In this document: one piece after another, positions 36,746 to 44,918 of the stretch
Position numbering within the stretch: the first letter of the stretch is position 1
Layout: the number at the start of each line of letters is the position of its first letter
DNA from: Rhodoblastus sp963727035
GTDB taxonomy: Bacteria; Pseudomonadota; Alphaproteobacteria; Rhizobiales; Beijerinckiaceae
Direction of reading: 5' to 3'
DNA length: 64,000 bases
Assembly (NCBI GenBank): GCA_963727035.1
Contig: CAVSEY010000001.1
Location: 79,313-143,312, forward strand
Notes under the pieces: generated by a model
What the model saw: only the letters and a program-made list of their open reading frames with translations
Told to the model about the DNA's origin: nothing
Databases searched by the model: none
Program-made: the position numbers and the translations under genes

Positions 36746-38586
36746 ATGTCGTTTCAAATCATATCGCTCAAAGGATCGCCCGATGGGCCGCCTCCCGCGC
36801 GCCTTTGGCCGTTCATCTGGTATTTCGTGCGCCAGATCAAAGGGTTTCTGGTGGTTCTTCTCGTGCTGGAAGCCGCCGTCGCCGCCGGCGCGACCATGAT
36901 TCCGGTGATGATCGGCTGGCTGGTCAACGACATTTCCGCCGCGGGCGCGAGTCGCGACGTGCTGAGCCACCCGTGGCTGTGGCGCATCGCCGTTCCGGTG
37001 CTGCTCGGCTGGGGCGGCTGCATGGCGCTGATGTGGTGGCTTTACGACCATCAATATACCGGGCGTTTCAACAATCTGATCCGCTATCAGCTCGCGAGCT
37101 ACACGCTCGGCCATTCCATGGCCTATTTCACCAATGATTTCGCCGGGAGAATCGCCAACAAGGTGGTGGACGGCGGCGCGGCCCTGCGCGACCCCCTGCG
37201 CAGCGCGATGAGCGCGATCTGGTATTCCGGCTTTTTCATCTTCGCCTCGATCGTCGCCATGATGCGCTTCGACGTCTGGCTCGCCCTGCCGACCCTGATC
37301 TGGCTGGCGGCCTTTATCGCCTCGCTGGTCTATTTTGTGCCGCGCGTGCGCGCGGCGCAACTCTATCACGCGCGCCAGCACACGGCGCTGGTCGGCCATG
37401 TGAACGACATTTTCTCCAATATCGGGCTGGTCAAGCTGTTCGGCCGCGAGAACGGGGAAATGGCCGCCAATCTTGCGGAGCTCGAACGCCACAGCGCCGG
37501 CTTCCGCGCCACCCTGCACAAGATCTGGCTGATGGGCCTCACCCATACCGTCCTGAATGTCGGCCTCTTGATCGGCTCCCCGGCGCTGGCTCTGGCGCAA
37601 TGGCAGGCGGGCCGGATTTCCTCCGGCGTCGCGGTGATGATCGTGCCGATGGCCTGGCAGATGGTGAACATCTCGGGCTGGATCCGCAACGAGGTCACGT
37701 TGGTTTTCGAGAACCTGGCGCGGGTCGAGGAATGCATGGAGACGATCGCGCAGCCCTATACCGTGGTCGACGCGCCCGGCGCCCTTGAACTGGAAGTCAG
37801 GCGCGGCGGCGGAACGGTCGCGTTCCGCGACATCGGCTTCCATTACGGCCGAAGCCGCAAGCCGGGGGAAGGGGGCGTGATCGAACGGCTCAGCCTCGTC
37901 ATCCCGGAGGGCCAGAAGATTGGCCTCATCGGCCGCAGCGGCGCGGGAAAAAGCACGCTGGTCAACCTGCTGCTCCGGTTCTACGACCTCGAATTGGGCG
38001 AAATCCGGATCGACGGTCAGGACATCGCGAAAGTCACGCAGCAGAGCCTGCGCCGCCATATCGCCGTGGTGACGCAGGACAATACCCTGTTGCACCGGAC
38101 CATCGCCGAAAACATCCGCTATGGACGGCCCGAGGCGAGCGACGCGGAAATGTTCGACGCGGCGCGGCGCGCCCACGCCGAGGATTTCATCCTGAGCCTG
38201 CGCGACCAGGACGGCGCCGCCGGCTTTTCGGCGCAGGTCGGCGAGCGCGGGGTCAAGCTGTCCGGCGGGCAGCGCCAGCGCATCGCCATCGCCCGCGTGA
38301 TTCTGGAGGACGCCCCGATCCTGGTGCTGGACGAGGCGACCAGCGCGCTCGACAGCGAGGTCGAGGCGGCGATCCAGCAGGAGATGACCCAGCTGATGGA
38401 GGGCCGCACCACAATCGCATCGCCCACCGGCTCTCCACCATCGCCCATATGGACCGGCTCATCGTGATCGACAAAGGCCGGATCGTCGAGGACGGCCGGC
38501 ACGACGAGCTTCTCGCGCGCAACGGCATTTACGCACAATTATGGCGGCGCCAGAGCGGCGGTTTTCTGGGCGTGGAGGCGGAGTGA
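36746..38586 (+). CDS. ABC exporter (fused permease and ATPase), frame broken before the H-loop
   Basis: The membrane domain (residues 1-330) has six helices. The ATPase follows: Walker A GRSGAGKST at 396-404, Q-loop VTQDN, signature LSGGQRQR, and Walker B ILVLDEATSALDSE. The frame then reads into a false ending after EGRTTIA. One base appears to be missing after 38418; restoring it gives IAHRLSTIAHMDRLIVIDKG and an ending at 38586 (GGFLGVEAE). The lost part holds the H-loop His needed for ATP hydrolysis. The family (MsbA/multidrug-type) exports lipids or drugs as a dimer. The substrate is unknown. Confidence 0.9.
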
Positions 38587-38652
38587 GGATGATCGGCGGC
38601 GGCGTCGGAACGCTTGCCAAGCGTTGCGGCGATTGGCATAAGCAGATCGAGC

Positions 38653-38726
38653 GCGGGTGTAGCTCAATGGTAGAGCAGCAGCCTTCCAAGCTGAATACGA
38701 GGGTTCGATTCCCTTCACCCGCTCCA
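38653..38726 (+). tRNA. tRNA-Gly (anticodon TCC)
   Basis: This 74-base cloverleaf has acceptor stem GCGGGTG pairing with CACCCGC, D-arm GCTCAATGGTAGAGC, anticodon loop CTTCCAA with anticodon TCC, and T-arm AGGGTTCGATTCCCT. The TCCA 3' end is encoded. It reads GGA and GGG codons. The region from the tRNA to 38984 holds no gene I can support. Confidence 0.97.
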
Positions 38727-38984
38727 TTTTCCTTGACGCCGCAAATTGTTCGATGAGCCGCTCTGCGCCGCACTGGATCAGGCGGCGGGTCGAGCGTTCT
38801 TGATGCGCGATCGCGCGGCGCCACCTGTCGGTCTCGCCTTCCGTCGGCGTTCAAATTCGACTAAGCTCACGCCAGTCGAACGGTCGATGGGCCGTTTGCA
38901 AGCTGGATTCGGCCGCGTCGAACCCTGAAAGCCGACGCTTGGCCGGTCGTTTCGAAAAATCGGATTGTCGCCGTGGGAGGCCTA

Positions 38985-39557
38985 ATGACCAGCATGTTTT
39001 CACCGAACACCGGCGTCGCTCAGGCGCTTGGTCCCTTGCGCGCGAAATGGGGCTGGATCGTCGCGCTTGGCGTCGTCTATCTCGTCGCGGGCTTCATCGC
39101 GCTCGGCAGCATCGTCACCGCGACGGTGGCGAGCGTTCTCGTGGTCGGCGCCATGATGGTCGTGGCGGGCGTATTCGAAGTGATCAACGCCTTCCAGGTC
39201 AAGAGCTGGGGCCGTTTCATCTTCTGGCTGGTGCTCGGAATGCTCTATATCGTCGCCGGCTTCCTCGCCTGGGACAATCCGTTGCTCACCGCCGTCTGGC
39301 TCACCCTGTTTCTCGGCGCCGTGCTGGTCGCCTCCGGGATCATGCGCATTTTCCTCGCCTTCAACATGAAGCACGGCTCGCCCTGGGTCTGGGTGGTCTT
39401 CTCCGGCGTGATCACGTTTTTGCTTGGTCTGATCATCCTGGCGCATTGGCCCGTCTCGGCGGTCTATACGCTCGGCATATTCCTCGGAGTGGACCTCGTG
39501 TTCGCCGGCGTGAGCTGGATCGGCGTCGGATTTGGCTTGAAGAACGCGCAAATCTGA
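38985..39557 (+). CDS. HdeD family membrane protein
   Basis: This 190-residue protein has six transmembrane helices in three similar pairs: WGWIVALGVVYLVAGFIALG, FIFWLVLGMLYIVAGFLAWD and WVWVVFSGVITFLLGLIILA. This repeated hairpin pattern is HdeD, linked to acid resistance in E. coli. I start at ATG 38985 because GGGAGG is 6 bases upstream; GTG at 38973 overlaps that site. It precedes an arginine deiminase remnant, an enzyme also tied to acid resistance. Confidence 0.9.
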   Translation: MTSMFSPNTGVAQALGPLRAKWGWIVALGVVYLVAGFIALGSIVTATVASVLVVGAMMVVAGVFEVINAFQVKSWGRFIFWLVLGMLYIVAGFLAWDNPLLTAVWLTLFLGAVLVASGIMRIFLAFNMKHGSPWVWVVFSGVITFLLGLIILAHWPVSAVYTLGIFLGVDLVFAGVSWIGVGFGLKNAQI

Positions 39558-39649
39558 AATCGCATCCCGGATCGGGCGCCCGCTCCGGCGGGCGACAAAG
39601 CCGCGACGATGACCTCCGGGCGGCAAGCCGTCAGGCGGGGAAGTCTGTT

Positions 39650-39835
39650 GTCTTCGCCGCAATCGTCGCCTCGCCCGGCATGGTTTACGCCTATGACCGC
39701 AACACCTGCGCCAATTCCCTGTTGCGCAAGGCGGGAATCGAGGTCATCACCATCGTCGGCGCGGAGCTCGGCCGCAGGCGCGGCGGCGGCCATTGCATGA
39801 CCTGCCCGATCATTCGCGAGCCGGTCGACTTTTGA
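39650..39835 (+). pseudogene. Arginine deiminase, 3' remnant
   Basis: The last 61 codons of an arginine deiminase survive. They read ASPGMVYAYDRNTCANSLLR, then KAGIEVITIVGAELGRRRGG and GHCMTCPIIREPVDF, including the catalytic Cys of GGGHCMTCP. The first 340 or so residues of the enzyme are absent; upstream is the end of hdeD and about 90 bases of unassignable sequence. A short product from ATG 39680 could be made but could not be active. Confidence 0.75.
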
Positions 39836-39863
39836 GCGCGGACAGGGCGCCCGGAGGAGGAGC

Positions 39864-40922
39864 ATGAACACCCGGCGTCGCGCCCCTTCGGCGGGGGGTG
39901 GGGGAACGTCGGCGGCGCTGGCCGCTTCCGTCCTCGTGTTTCTGGCCTCGCTCGGCGCCGCCTCGGCTCAGGTCGCCGGGCGGGGACGGCTCGATGCGCA
40001 GGGCGACGCGCAGGACGCGATGAACGACGCCCTGTTCGCGACGCCCAACGCCGCCACGGCCGCGCCGCTCTCCAATCTCTACGCGACCGCGCCGGGCCTC
40101 GAGGCCCAGGCGCCTTCGCCGCAGTTCCGCGCCAATGCGCTGCTGCCGCTCGGCTGGAACGCCAACGCCGACGAATTGAGCCAGGGCGGAACCTCGTCGG
40201 GCCAATGGCGGCCTGTCGGCAACCTGTCCTGGGCTTCGCCGCTCGGCGATCTGCCTGTGCGCGCGACCGTGACCGGCTTTGCCGAAACCGATCGCTATTT
40301 CCAGGCCTCGAATGTCGACCTCGACAAGACCGGCGGCTCCGGGCGCCTGCAACTGGTCGATCCCGGCGACGACCAGGCCTTTTCGCCTTTTCTCGTCTTC
40401 GCGCCGCGCTGGGATTTCACGCCGACGTTCGACAACCAGATTTCCGCGCGGCAGGACTTCAACGTCGGTTTCAACAAGAGAATCAACTTCGACGCGAATT
40501 TCCAGCAGGTCGCCGCCGCCGCCGACACCTCGAGCCAGACCGTGTGGTCCCTGGGCCTGACGGCTTTCCTCCAGCGCCGCCTGCGCGAGCCTCAGGTTTC
40601 GTCCAATGCGGCTTTCGTCATCCCCTCGCTGAGCTATGCGAGCGGCCAGGGCTGGAGCGCGAGTCTCGCGGTCGAATTCCTCAGCCGCTGGTTCGACCAG
40701 AACGGCTTCGGCCTGTCCAGCGACTATGAAATCCAGCCGATCGCCACGCTGGAATATGTCGTTCCCGCCGCCGCGCTCGGCGGCGAACGCAACGCCGCCC
40801 TGCTCGGCCATCCCGCCGTCGATCTGCAAGGCTCCTATGTCAAGGCCTGGTCGAACGGGCCCGGCGGCGGATTCGAGCAATGGCAGACCGTCGCCGCGCT
40901 CAAGATGGGCTGGCGGTTCTGA
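39864..40922 (+). CDS. Predicted outer-membrane beta-barrel protein
   Basis: This 352-residue protein begins with a signal peptide (cleavage near GAASAQ). The rest alternates polar and hydrophobic residues in strands, such as ARWDFTPTFDNQISA-like WDFTPTFDNQISARQDFNVG, WSLGLTAFLQRRL, and a final AALKMGWRF ending in Phe, the signal read by the BAM machinery. I see no porin-family motif. AGGAGGAGC precedes the ATG. The role is unknown; it stands alone ahead of the Mrp operon. Confidence 0.75.
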   Translation: MNTRRRAPSAGGGGTSAALAASVLVFLASLGAASAQVAGRGRLDAQGDAQDAMNDALFATPNAATAAPLSNLYATAPGLEAQAPSPQFRANALLPLGWNANADELSQGGTSSGQWRPVGNLSWASPLGDLPVRATVTGFAETDRYFQASNVDLDKTGGSGRLQLVDPGDDQAFSPFLVFAPRWDFTPTFDNQISARQDFNVGFNKRINFDANFQQVAAAADTSSQTVWSLGLTAFLQRRLREPQVSSNAAFVIPSLSYASGQGWSASLAVEFLSRWFDQNGFGLSSDYEIQPIATLEYVVPAAALGGERNAALLGHPAVDLQGSYVKAWSNGPGGGFEQWQTVAALKMGWRF

Positions 40923-41096
40923 TGGCCCCTTCCGCTCACCGGCCGGCGGCGGGAGCCGAGCCGCGGCCCGACGCCCTCCGCCCGCCCTGGACCTCGGACG
41001 CCGCGCTCGTCGTCGGCGCGCGGTTCGGGCCCTGAGCGTTGCCAGCCGCGCGCGCCGATGCTAGCTTTTTGCAGTGCGAAATACGCGAGGCTGTCG

Positions 41097-41585
41097 ATGT
41101 CTTCAGGCGCGCCCCACAGAAAAGGATTCTCATGGGCGCGCCTCGCCTTGTTCTTCCTTGTCTGGTTGATGATCGCGGGCTGGTCGGCCAAGGACCTTCC
41201 GGTGGGCGCCGTCGCCGCCGCGGCGGCGCTGTGGATCAGCCTGAAGCTTTTGCCCTCGGGAAGCGCCCGCGTTCAGGTGGGCCCGCTTTTGCTGCTCGTC
41301 GCCCGCCTGCTGCGCGGCTCGCTCGTCGCCGGCTTCGACGTGGCGCGGCGGGCGCTGGCGCCGCGTCTCGATCTCCGGCCGGGTTTCGTGTCCTGCCCGC
41401 TCACGCTGCCCGAAGGCGAGGCGCGCGATGTCTTCTGCCTCTTGCAGAGCCTGATGCCCGGAACCTTGCCGACCGGCGCCGAAAAGGGGACGTTGCTGGT
41501 TCACGGCCTCGATCTGTCGCAGCCGATCGCGGAGAATTTCGCGGCGGAAGAAACTCTGTTCAAAAGGGCGACCGGCCATGAATGA
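41097..41585 (+). CDS. mrpE: Monovalent cation/H+ antiporter subunit E
   Basis: This 162-residue protein has the MrpE pattern: two N-terminal helices (LALFFLVWLMIAGWSAK, VGAVAAAAALWISLKLL), then VARLLRGSLVAGFDVARRAL and a cytoplasmic beta-rich end with SLMPGTLPTG and HGLDLSQPI. It is the first of seven tightly packed Mrp genes. The start is uncertain; ATG 41097 fits the family length, and 41058 is in frame. The stop overlaps the mrpF start by 8 bases. Confidence 0.9.
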   Translation: MSSGAPHRKGFSWARLALFFLVWLMIAGWSAKDLPVGAVAAAAALWISLKLLPSGSARVQVGPLLLLVARLLRGSLVAGFDVARRALAPRLDLRPGFVSCPLTLPEGEARDVFCLLQSLMPGTLPTGAEKGTLLVHGLDLSQPIAENFAAEETLFKRATGHE

Positions 41586-41850
41586 GATCCTGCTCGCCGC
41601 CGCGGGCCTGATCGTCGTCACGGTCGCCGTCGGCCTCGCCCGCATCTTGCGCGGCCCCGACGACGTCGACCGCCTGATGGCGGTGCAATTGCTGGGCACG
41701 GGGGGCATCGCCGCCTTGCTGCTCACCGCTTATGCGACCCAGGTTCGCGGCGTGGACGATGTCGCGCTCGGCCTCGCTTTGCTCGCCGCTTTCGCGACCA
41801 TGGCCTTCCTCAATCATCTCGACGCGGGCGAGGGGGGCGCGGATCCGTGA
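41578..41850 (+). CDS. mrpF: Monovalent cation/H+ antiporter subunit F
   Basis: This 90-residue, three-helix protein has the MrpF signature GLARILRGPDDVDRLMAVQL followed by GIAALLLTAYATQVRGVDD and ALLAAFATMAFL. It is a small structural subunit of the multi-subunit Na+/H+ antiporter in the inner membrane. It overlaps its neighbours on both sides (8 and 4 bases). Confidence 0.95.
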   Translation: MNEILLAAAGLIVVTVAVGLARILRGPDDVDRLMAVQLLGTGGIAALLLTAYATQVRGVDDVALGLALLAAFATMAFLNHLDAGEGGADP

Positions 41851-42134
41851 GCGTCCTGGCCGATCTCTTCAGCCTCGCCGCGATCGGCGCGGGCGTTTTC
41901 TTCTTCATCGCGGGAACCGTCGGGCTGCTGCGTTTCCCCGATGCGCTCACCCGTCTCCACGCCTTGTCCAAGGCGGACAATCTCGGTCTCGGGCTGATCG
42001 TCCTCGGGCTCATTCCGCGGGCGGAAAATCCCCTCGCCGCGCTCAAGCTCGTCGTGGTCTGGGCGCTCGTCCTGCTGTCGGGGGCCTCGACCGCGCAGCT
42101 GATCGGCCGCGCGCTGCGCCGGGGGCGCAAATGA
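41847..42134 (+). CDS. mrpG: Monovalent cation/H+ antiporter subunit G
   Basis: This 95-residue protein has three helices and the MrpG core GVFFFIAGTVGLLRFPDALT, RLHALSKADNLGLGLIVLGL. It starts GTG at 41847, overlapping the mrpF stop (GTGA), and its stop overlaps the next ATG. Subunit G lies in the Mrp core between E/F and the ion-translocating subunits. Confidence 0.95.
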   Translation: MSVLADLFSLAAIGAGVFFFIAGTVGLLRFPDALTRLHALSKADNLGLGLIVLGLIPRAENPLAALKLVVVWALVLLSGASTAQLIGRALRRGRK

Positions 42135-43084
42135 GCGTCCTTCCGCTCCTCGACCTGGGCCTCGCCTTGCTGGTCGTGGCAGTTGCGGCATGGACCATCG
42201 CGGCGCGAAATCTTTTCGCCTCGGTCCTTGGCTATGTCGCCTATGGCCTGCTGCTCGCCTTGGTGTGGATCAGGCTCTATGCGCCGGACGTCGCCCTGAC
42301 CGAGGCGGCGGTGGGCGGCGGCGTCACCGGCGTGCTGCTGGTCACGGCGGGCAAGAGGCTCGATGCGCTCAAGGCGTCCGAATCCGGCGCCGCTCCCCGT
42401 TTGCGTGTGAAAATCCTCGCCGGCGCCCTGTCCATACTGGTCGCGGGCGCGCTCGCTTTCGTCGTGGCGTCCCTGCCGACGCCGGCGCCGAGCCTCGCGC
42501 CGGAAGCCGCCGCGGCCGCCGCCGGGCCGGGGGCGGGGCTCGGCAATCCGATCACGGCGGTGCTGATCTCCTATCGCGCCTTCGACACCATGCTCGAAAA
42601 GGTCGTGCTGCTGCTGGCCGTGCTCGGAATCTGGTCGGTCGGCGCGGACGCGGCCTGGGGAAGCGCGCCCGCGCCCTTGCGCAGGGCGCGGCCGGACGGC
42701 GCCATGGTCCTTCTCGCCCAGATCCTCGCGCCTTTGGGCGCGCTGATCGGCGTCCACATCTTCTGGGTCGGCGCCGACGCGCCCGGCGGCGCCTTCCAGG
42801 GCGGCGCCTTGCTCGCGGCCATGTGGATGGTCGCGATGATGGCGCGGCTGGCCGAGGCGCCGCGAATCGATTCCCGCCCCCTGCGTCTGGCGCTGATCGC
42901 GGGACCGGCGGTGTTTCTCGTCGTCGGCATCGCGGGGATCGTCACGGCGGGGAGCTTTTTCGCTTTTCCGCCGGGATTCGCCAAGCCGCTGATCCTTTTC
43001 ATCGAAGCCTTCATGGTCCTGTCGGTCGCCGTCGCCTTGCCGATGATGGTCGCCGGGCCGCCCGACGGGGGATCGAAGTCATGA
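42131..43084 (+). CDS. Mrp subunit: MrpA C-terminal (DUF4040) domain fused to MrpB
   Basis: This 317-residue protein has two parts. Residues 1-70 match the DUF4040/MbhD segment at the end of MrpA (VLGYVAYGLLLALVWIRLYA, PDVALTEAAVGGGVTGVLLV). Residues 100-317 match MrpB/MnhB (NPITAVLISYRAFDTMLEKV, then GVHIFWVGADAPGGAFQGGA). The large ND5-like half of MrpA is absent. The arrangement corresponds to MbhD-E-F of archaeal membrane-bound hydrogenase. The true start is ATG 42131; the longer upstream frame overlaps mrpF/G and is not coding. Confidence 0.85.
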   Translation: MSVLPLLDLGLALLVVAVAAWTIAARNLFASVLGYVAYGLLLALVWIRLYAPDVALTEAAVGGGVTGVLLVTAGKRLDALKASESGAAPRLRVKILAGALSILVAGALAFVVASLPTPAPSLAPEAAAAAAGPGAGLGNPITAVLISYRAFDTMLEKVVLLLAVLGIWSVGADAAWGSAPAPLRRARPDGAMVLLAQILAPLGALIGVHIFWVGADAPGGAFQGGALLAAMWMVAMMARLAEAPRIDSRPLRLALIAGPAVFLVVGIAGIVTAGSFFAFPPGFAKPLILFIEAFMVLSVAVALPMMVAGPPDGGSKS

Positions 43085-43419
43085 ACCCGTCCCTTCTCGC
43101 CGGGCTCGTCGGCGCCGCCTTGGTCGGGCTTGGGCTTTACGGCCTGATCGCGCATCCCCATCCGCTGCGCAAATTGCTTGCCTTCAATCTCGTCGGCAGC
43201 GGGGTCTTCCTCGTCTTCGGCGTCGTCGCGCGGCGCGGCGCGGCGGCGGGATATGCCTTCGATCCCGTCCCGCAGGCCATGGTCATCACCGGAATCGTGG
43301 TCGCCTTCGCCGCCAGCGCGCTCGCGGTCGCGCTCATCCTGCGCCTTGCCGTCGCAAGCGGCGACGTCTCGCTCGATCCGCAGGCCCCGGCCAGCCGGAA
43401 CGACGGGGAGGCGGAATGA
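43081..43419 (+). CDS. mrpC: Monovalent cation/H+ antiporter subunit C
   Basis: This 112-residue NuoK-like subunit has three helices: LAGLVGAALVGLGLYGLIAH, KLLAFNLVGSGVFLVFGVVA and DPVPQAMVITGIVVAFAASA. The conserved DPVPQALVLTAIVI-type motif of MrpC is plain. It overlaps the genes before and after by 4 bases. Confidence 0.95.
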   Translation: MNPSLLAGLVGAALVGLGLYGLIAHPHPLRKLLAFNLVGSGVFLVFGVVARRGAAAGYAFDPVPQAMVITGIVVAFAASALAVALILRLAVASGDVSLDPQAPASRNDGEAE

Positions 43420-44918
43420 TCGCGACTCCGGCGACCACTCCGGGCGGCTTTCTGCTCGTGCTCGCGGTCCTGCTGCCGGCGGCGGGGATCCTGCTGTCTT
43501 TCCCGCTCGGCAGCCGCGCCGCCGAAAAGATCGCCCTCGGCCTGACGCCAATCGGCTTCGTTCTCGCCTGCCTCGTCGCCATGAAGGTCGCTGCGGCCGG
43601 CGCGCCCATCGTCTATGCGATCGGCGGCCTGTCGCCGCCGCTGGGAATCGCGCTGCGCGCGGATGGCGTCTCGGCGGTCATGATGGTCGCAGCGGCGATC
43701 ATCGTCGCCGCCGCGGCTTTCTATGCCCGCGCCAAATTCGCCACGCCGGCGGGCGCGCCGGAAAGCCGCGGCGCGCTGACCTTCTGGATCATGCTTCAGG
43801 CGATCTGGGCGGCGCTGAATCTGATTTTCGTCGGCGGCGACCTGTTCAATCTCTATGTCGCGCTCGAACTTCTGACTTTCGCCGCCGTGCCGCTGGTCTG
43901 CATCGACGGGCGCCCGGAAACGCTCGCCGCCGCCTTGCGCTATCTGCTGTTCGCCCTGTTGGGCTCGATCTCCTATCTGCTCGGGGTCGCGCTGCTTTAC
44001 GGCCTTTACGGGACGCTCGACATTCCGCTGCTGGCGCAAAGGGTCGAGGCGACGCCGATGGTCTGGACCGCCGCCGCGCTGATGACCGCCGGCCTGCTCG
44101 CCAAGACGGCCTTGTTCCCGCTCCATCTCTGGCTGCCGCCGGCGCACGCCAACGCGCCGGCCGCGGCCAGCGCCGTGCTTTCGGGCCTTGTCGTCAAGGG
44201 CTCGTTCTTCCTCGTCCTGCGGCTGTGGTTCTTTGTCCTGCCGGCGCTGCCGACCGGGGCGCCGAGCGCCGTGCTCGGCGCGCTCGGCGCCCTTGCGGTC
44301 ATTTTCGGCAGCGTCCTCGCGCTTCGGCAGGCGCGGCTCAAACTTCTGGTCGCCTATTCGACCGTCGCGCAGATCGGCTATCTCTTTTTCATCTTCCCGC
44401 TGGCCGCCGGCGTCCACCTCTGGAGCCCGATCGGCTGGAGCGGCGGCGTGATGCAGGTTCTCGCCCATGCCTTCGCCAAGGCGGCGATGTTTTTGGCCGC
44501 CGGACTGGTCGCCGAAGCGCTCGGTCATGACCGGATCGCCGGCTTCACGGGCGCGGCGCGCGCCCTGCCTTTGACCTTTCTGACCCTCGGCCTCGGCGGC
44601 CTGTCCTTGATGGGCCTGCCGCCGACCGGCGGATTCGAAGCGAAATGGCTGATGTTGCAGGCCTCCGCCGCCTCCGGCCAATGGGTCTGGTCGCTGCCGA
44701 TTCTCGGCGGCGGATTGCTGGCGGGAGGCTATGTCTATCGCATCCTTGCGCCGGCCCTCGCGGATGGCGAGGTCGCGATCAAGGCGCGGCCCCAGCGCTC
44801 GCGCGAGGCGGTCGCCCTCGGCCTCGCCGTCATCGCGCTGGCTTTGGCTTTCGCGCCCGAGGGCTTTTTCCATTTTCTGGAAATAGGCCGCCCGTTCGCC
44901 TCAGGGAGCGCGCCATGA
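43416..44918 (+). CDS. mrpD: Mrp antiporter subunit D (ND2/4/5-like), first copy
   Basis: This 500-residue protein has about 14 helices. The proton-path residues are visible: the helix-5 Glu in NLYVALELLTFAAVPL, the helix-7 Lys in GLLAKTALFPLHLWLPPAHA, and the later Lys and His of VLAHAFAKAAMFLAAGLV. These are the standard antiporter-like residues shared with complex I NuoL/M/N. It overlaps mrpC and the next D-type gene by 4 bases each. Confidence 0.93.
   Translation: MIATPATTPGGFLLVLAVLLPAAGILLSFPLGSRAAEKIALGLTPIGFVLACLVAMKVAAAGAPIVYAIGGLSPPLGIALRADGVSAVMMVAAAIIVAAAAFYARAKFATPAGAPESRGALTFWIMLQAIWAALNLIFVGGDLFNLYVALELLTFAAVPLVCIDGRPETLAAALRYLLFALLGSISYLLGVALLYGLYGTLDIPLLAQRVEATPMVWTAAALMTAGLLAKTALFPLHLWLPPAHANAPAAASAVLSGLVVKGSFFLVLRLWFFVLPALPTGAPSAVLGALGALAVIFGSVLALRQARLKLLVAYSTVAQIGYLFFIFPLAAGVHLWSPIGWSGGVMQVLAHAFAKAAMFLAAGLVAEALGHDRIAGFTGAARALPLTFLTLGLGGLSLMGLPPTGGFEAKWLMLQASAASGQWVWSLPILGGGLLAGGYVYRILAPALADGEVAIKARPQRSREAVALGLAVIALALAFAPEGFFHFLEIGRPFASGSAP

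Noticed and set aside
38746..38928. 60-residue frame between the tRNA and hdeD
   Set aside because: It has no ribosome site, no motif and a composition like random GC-rich DNA.
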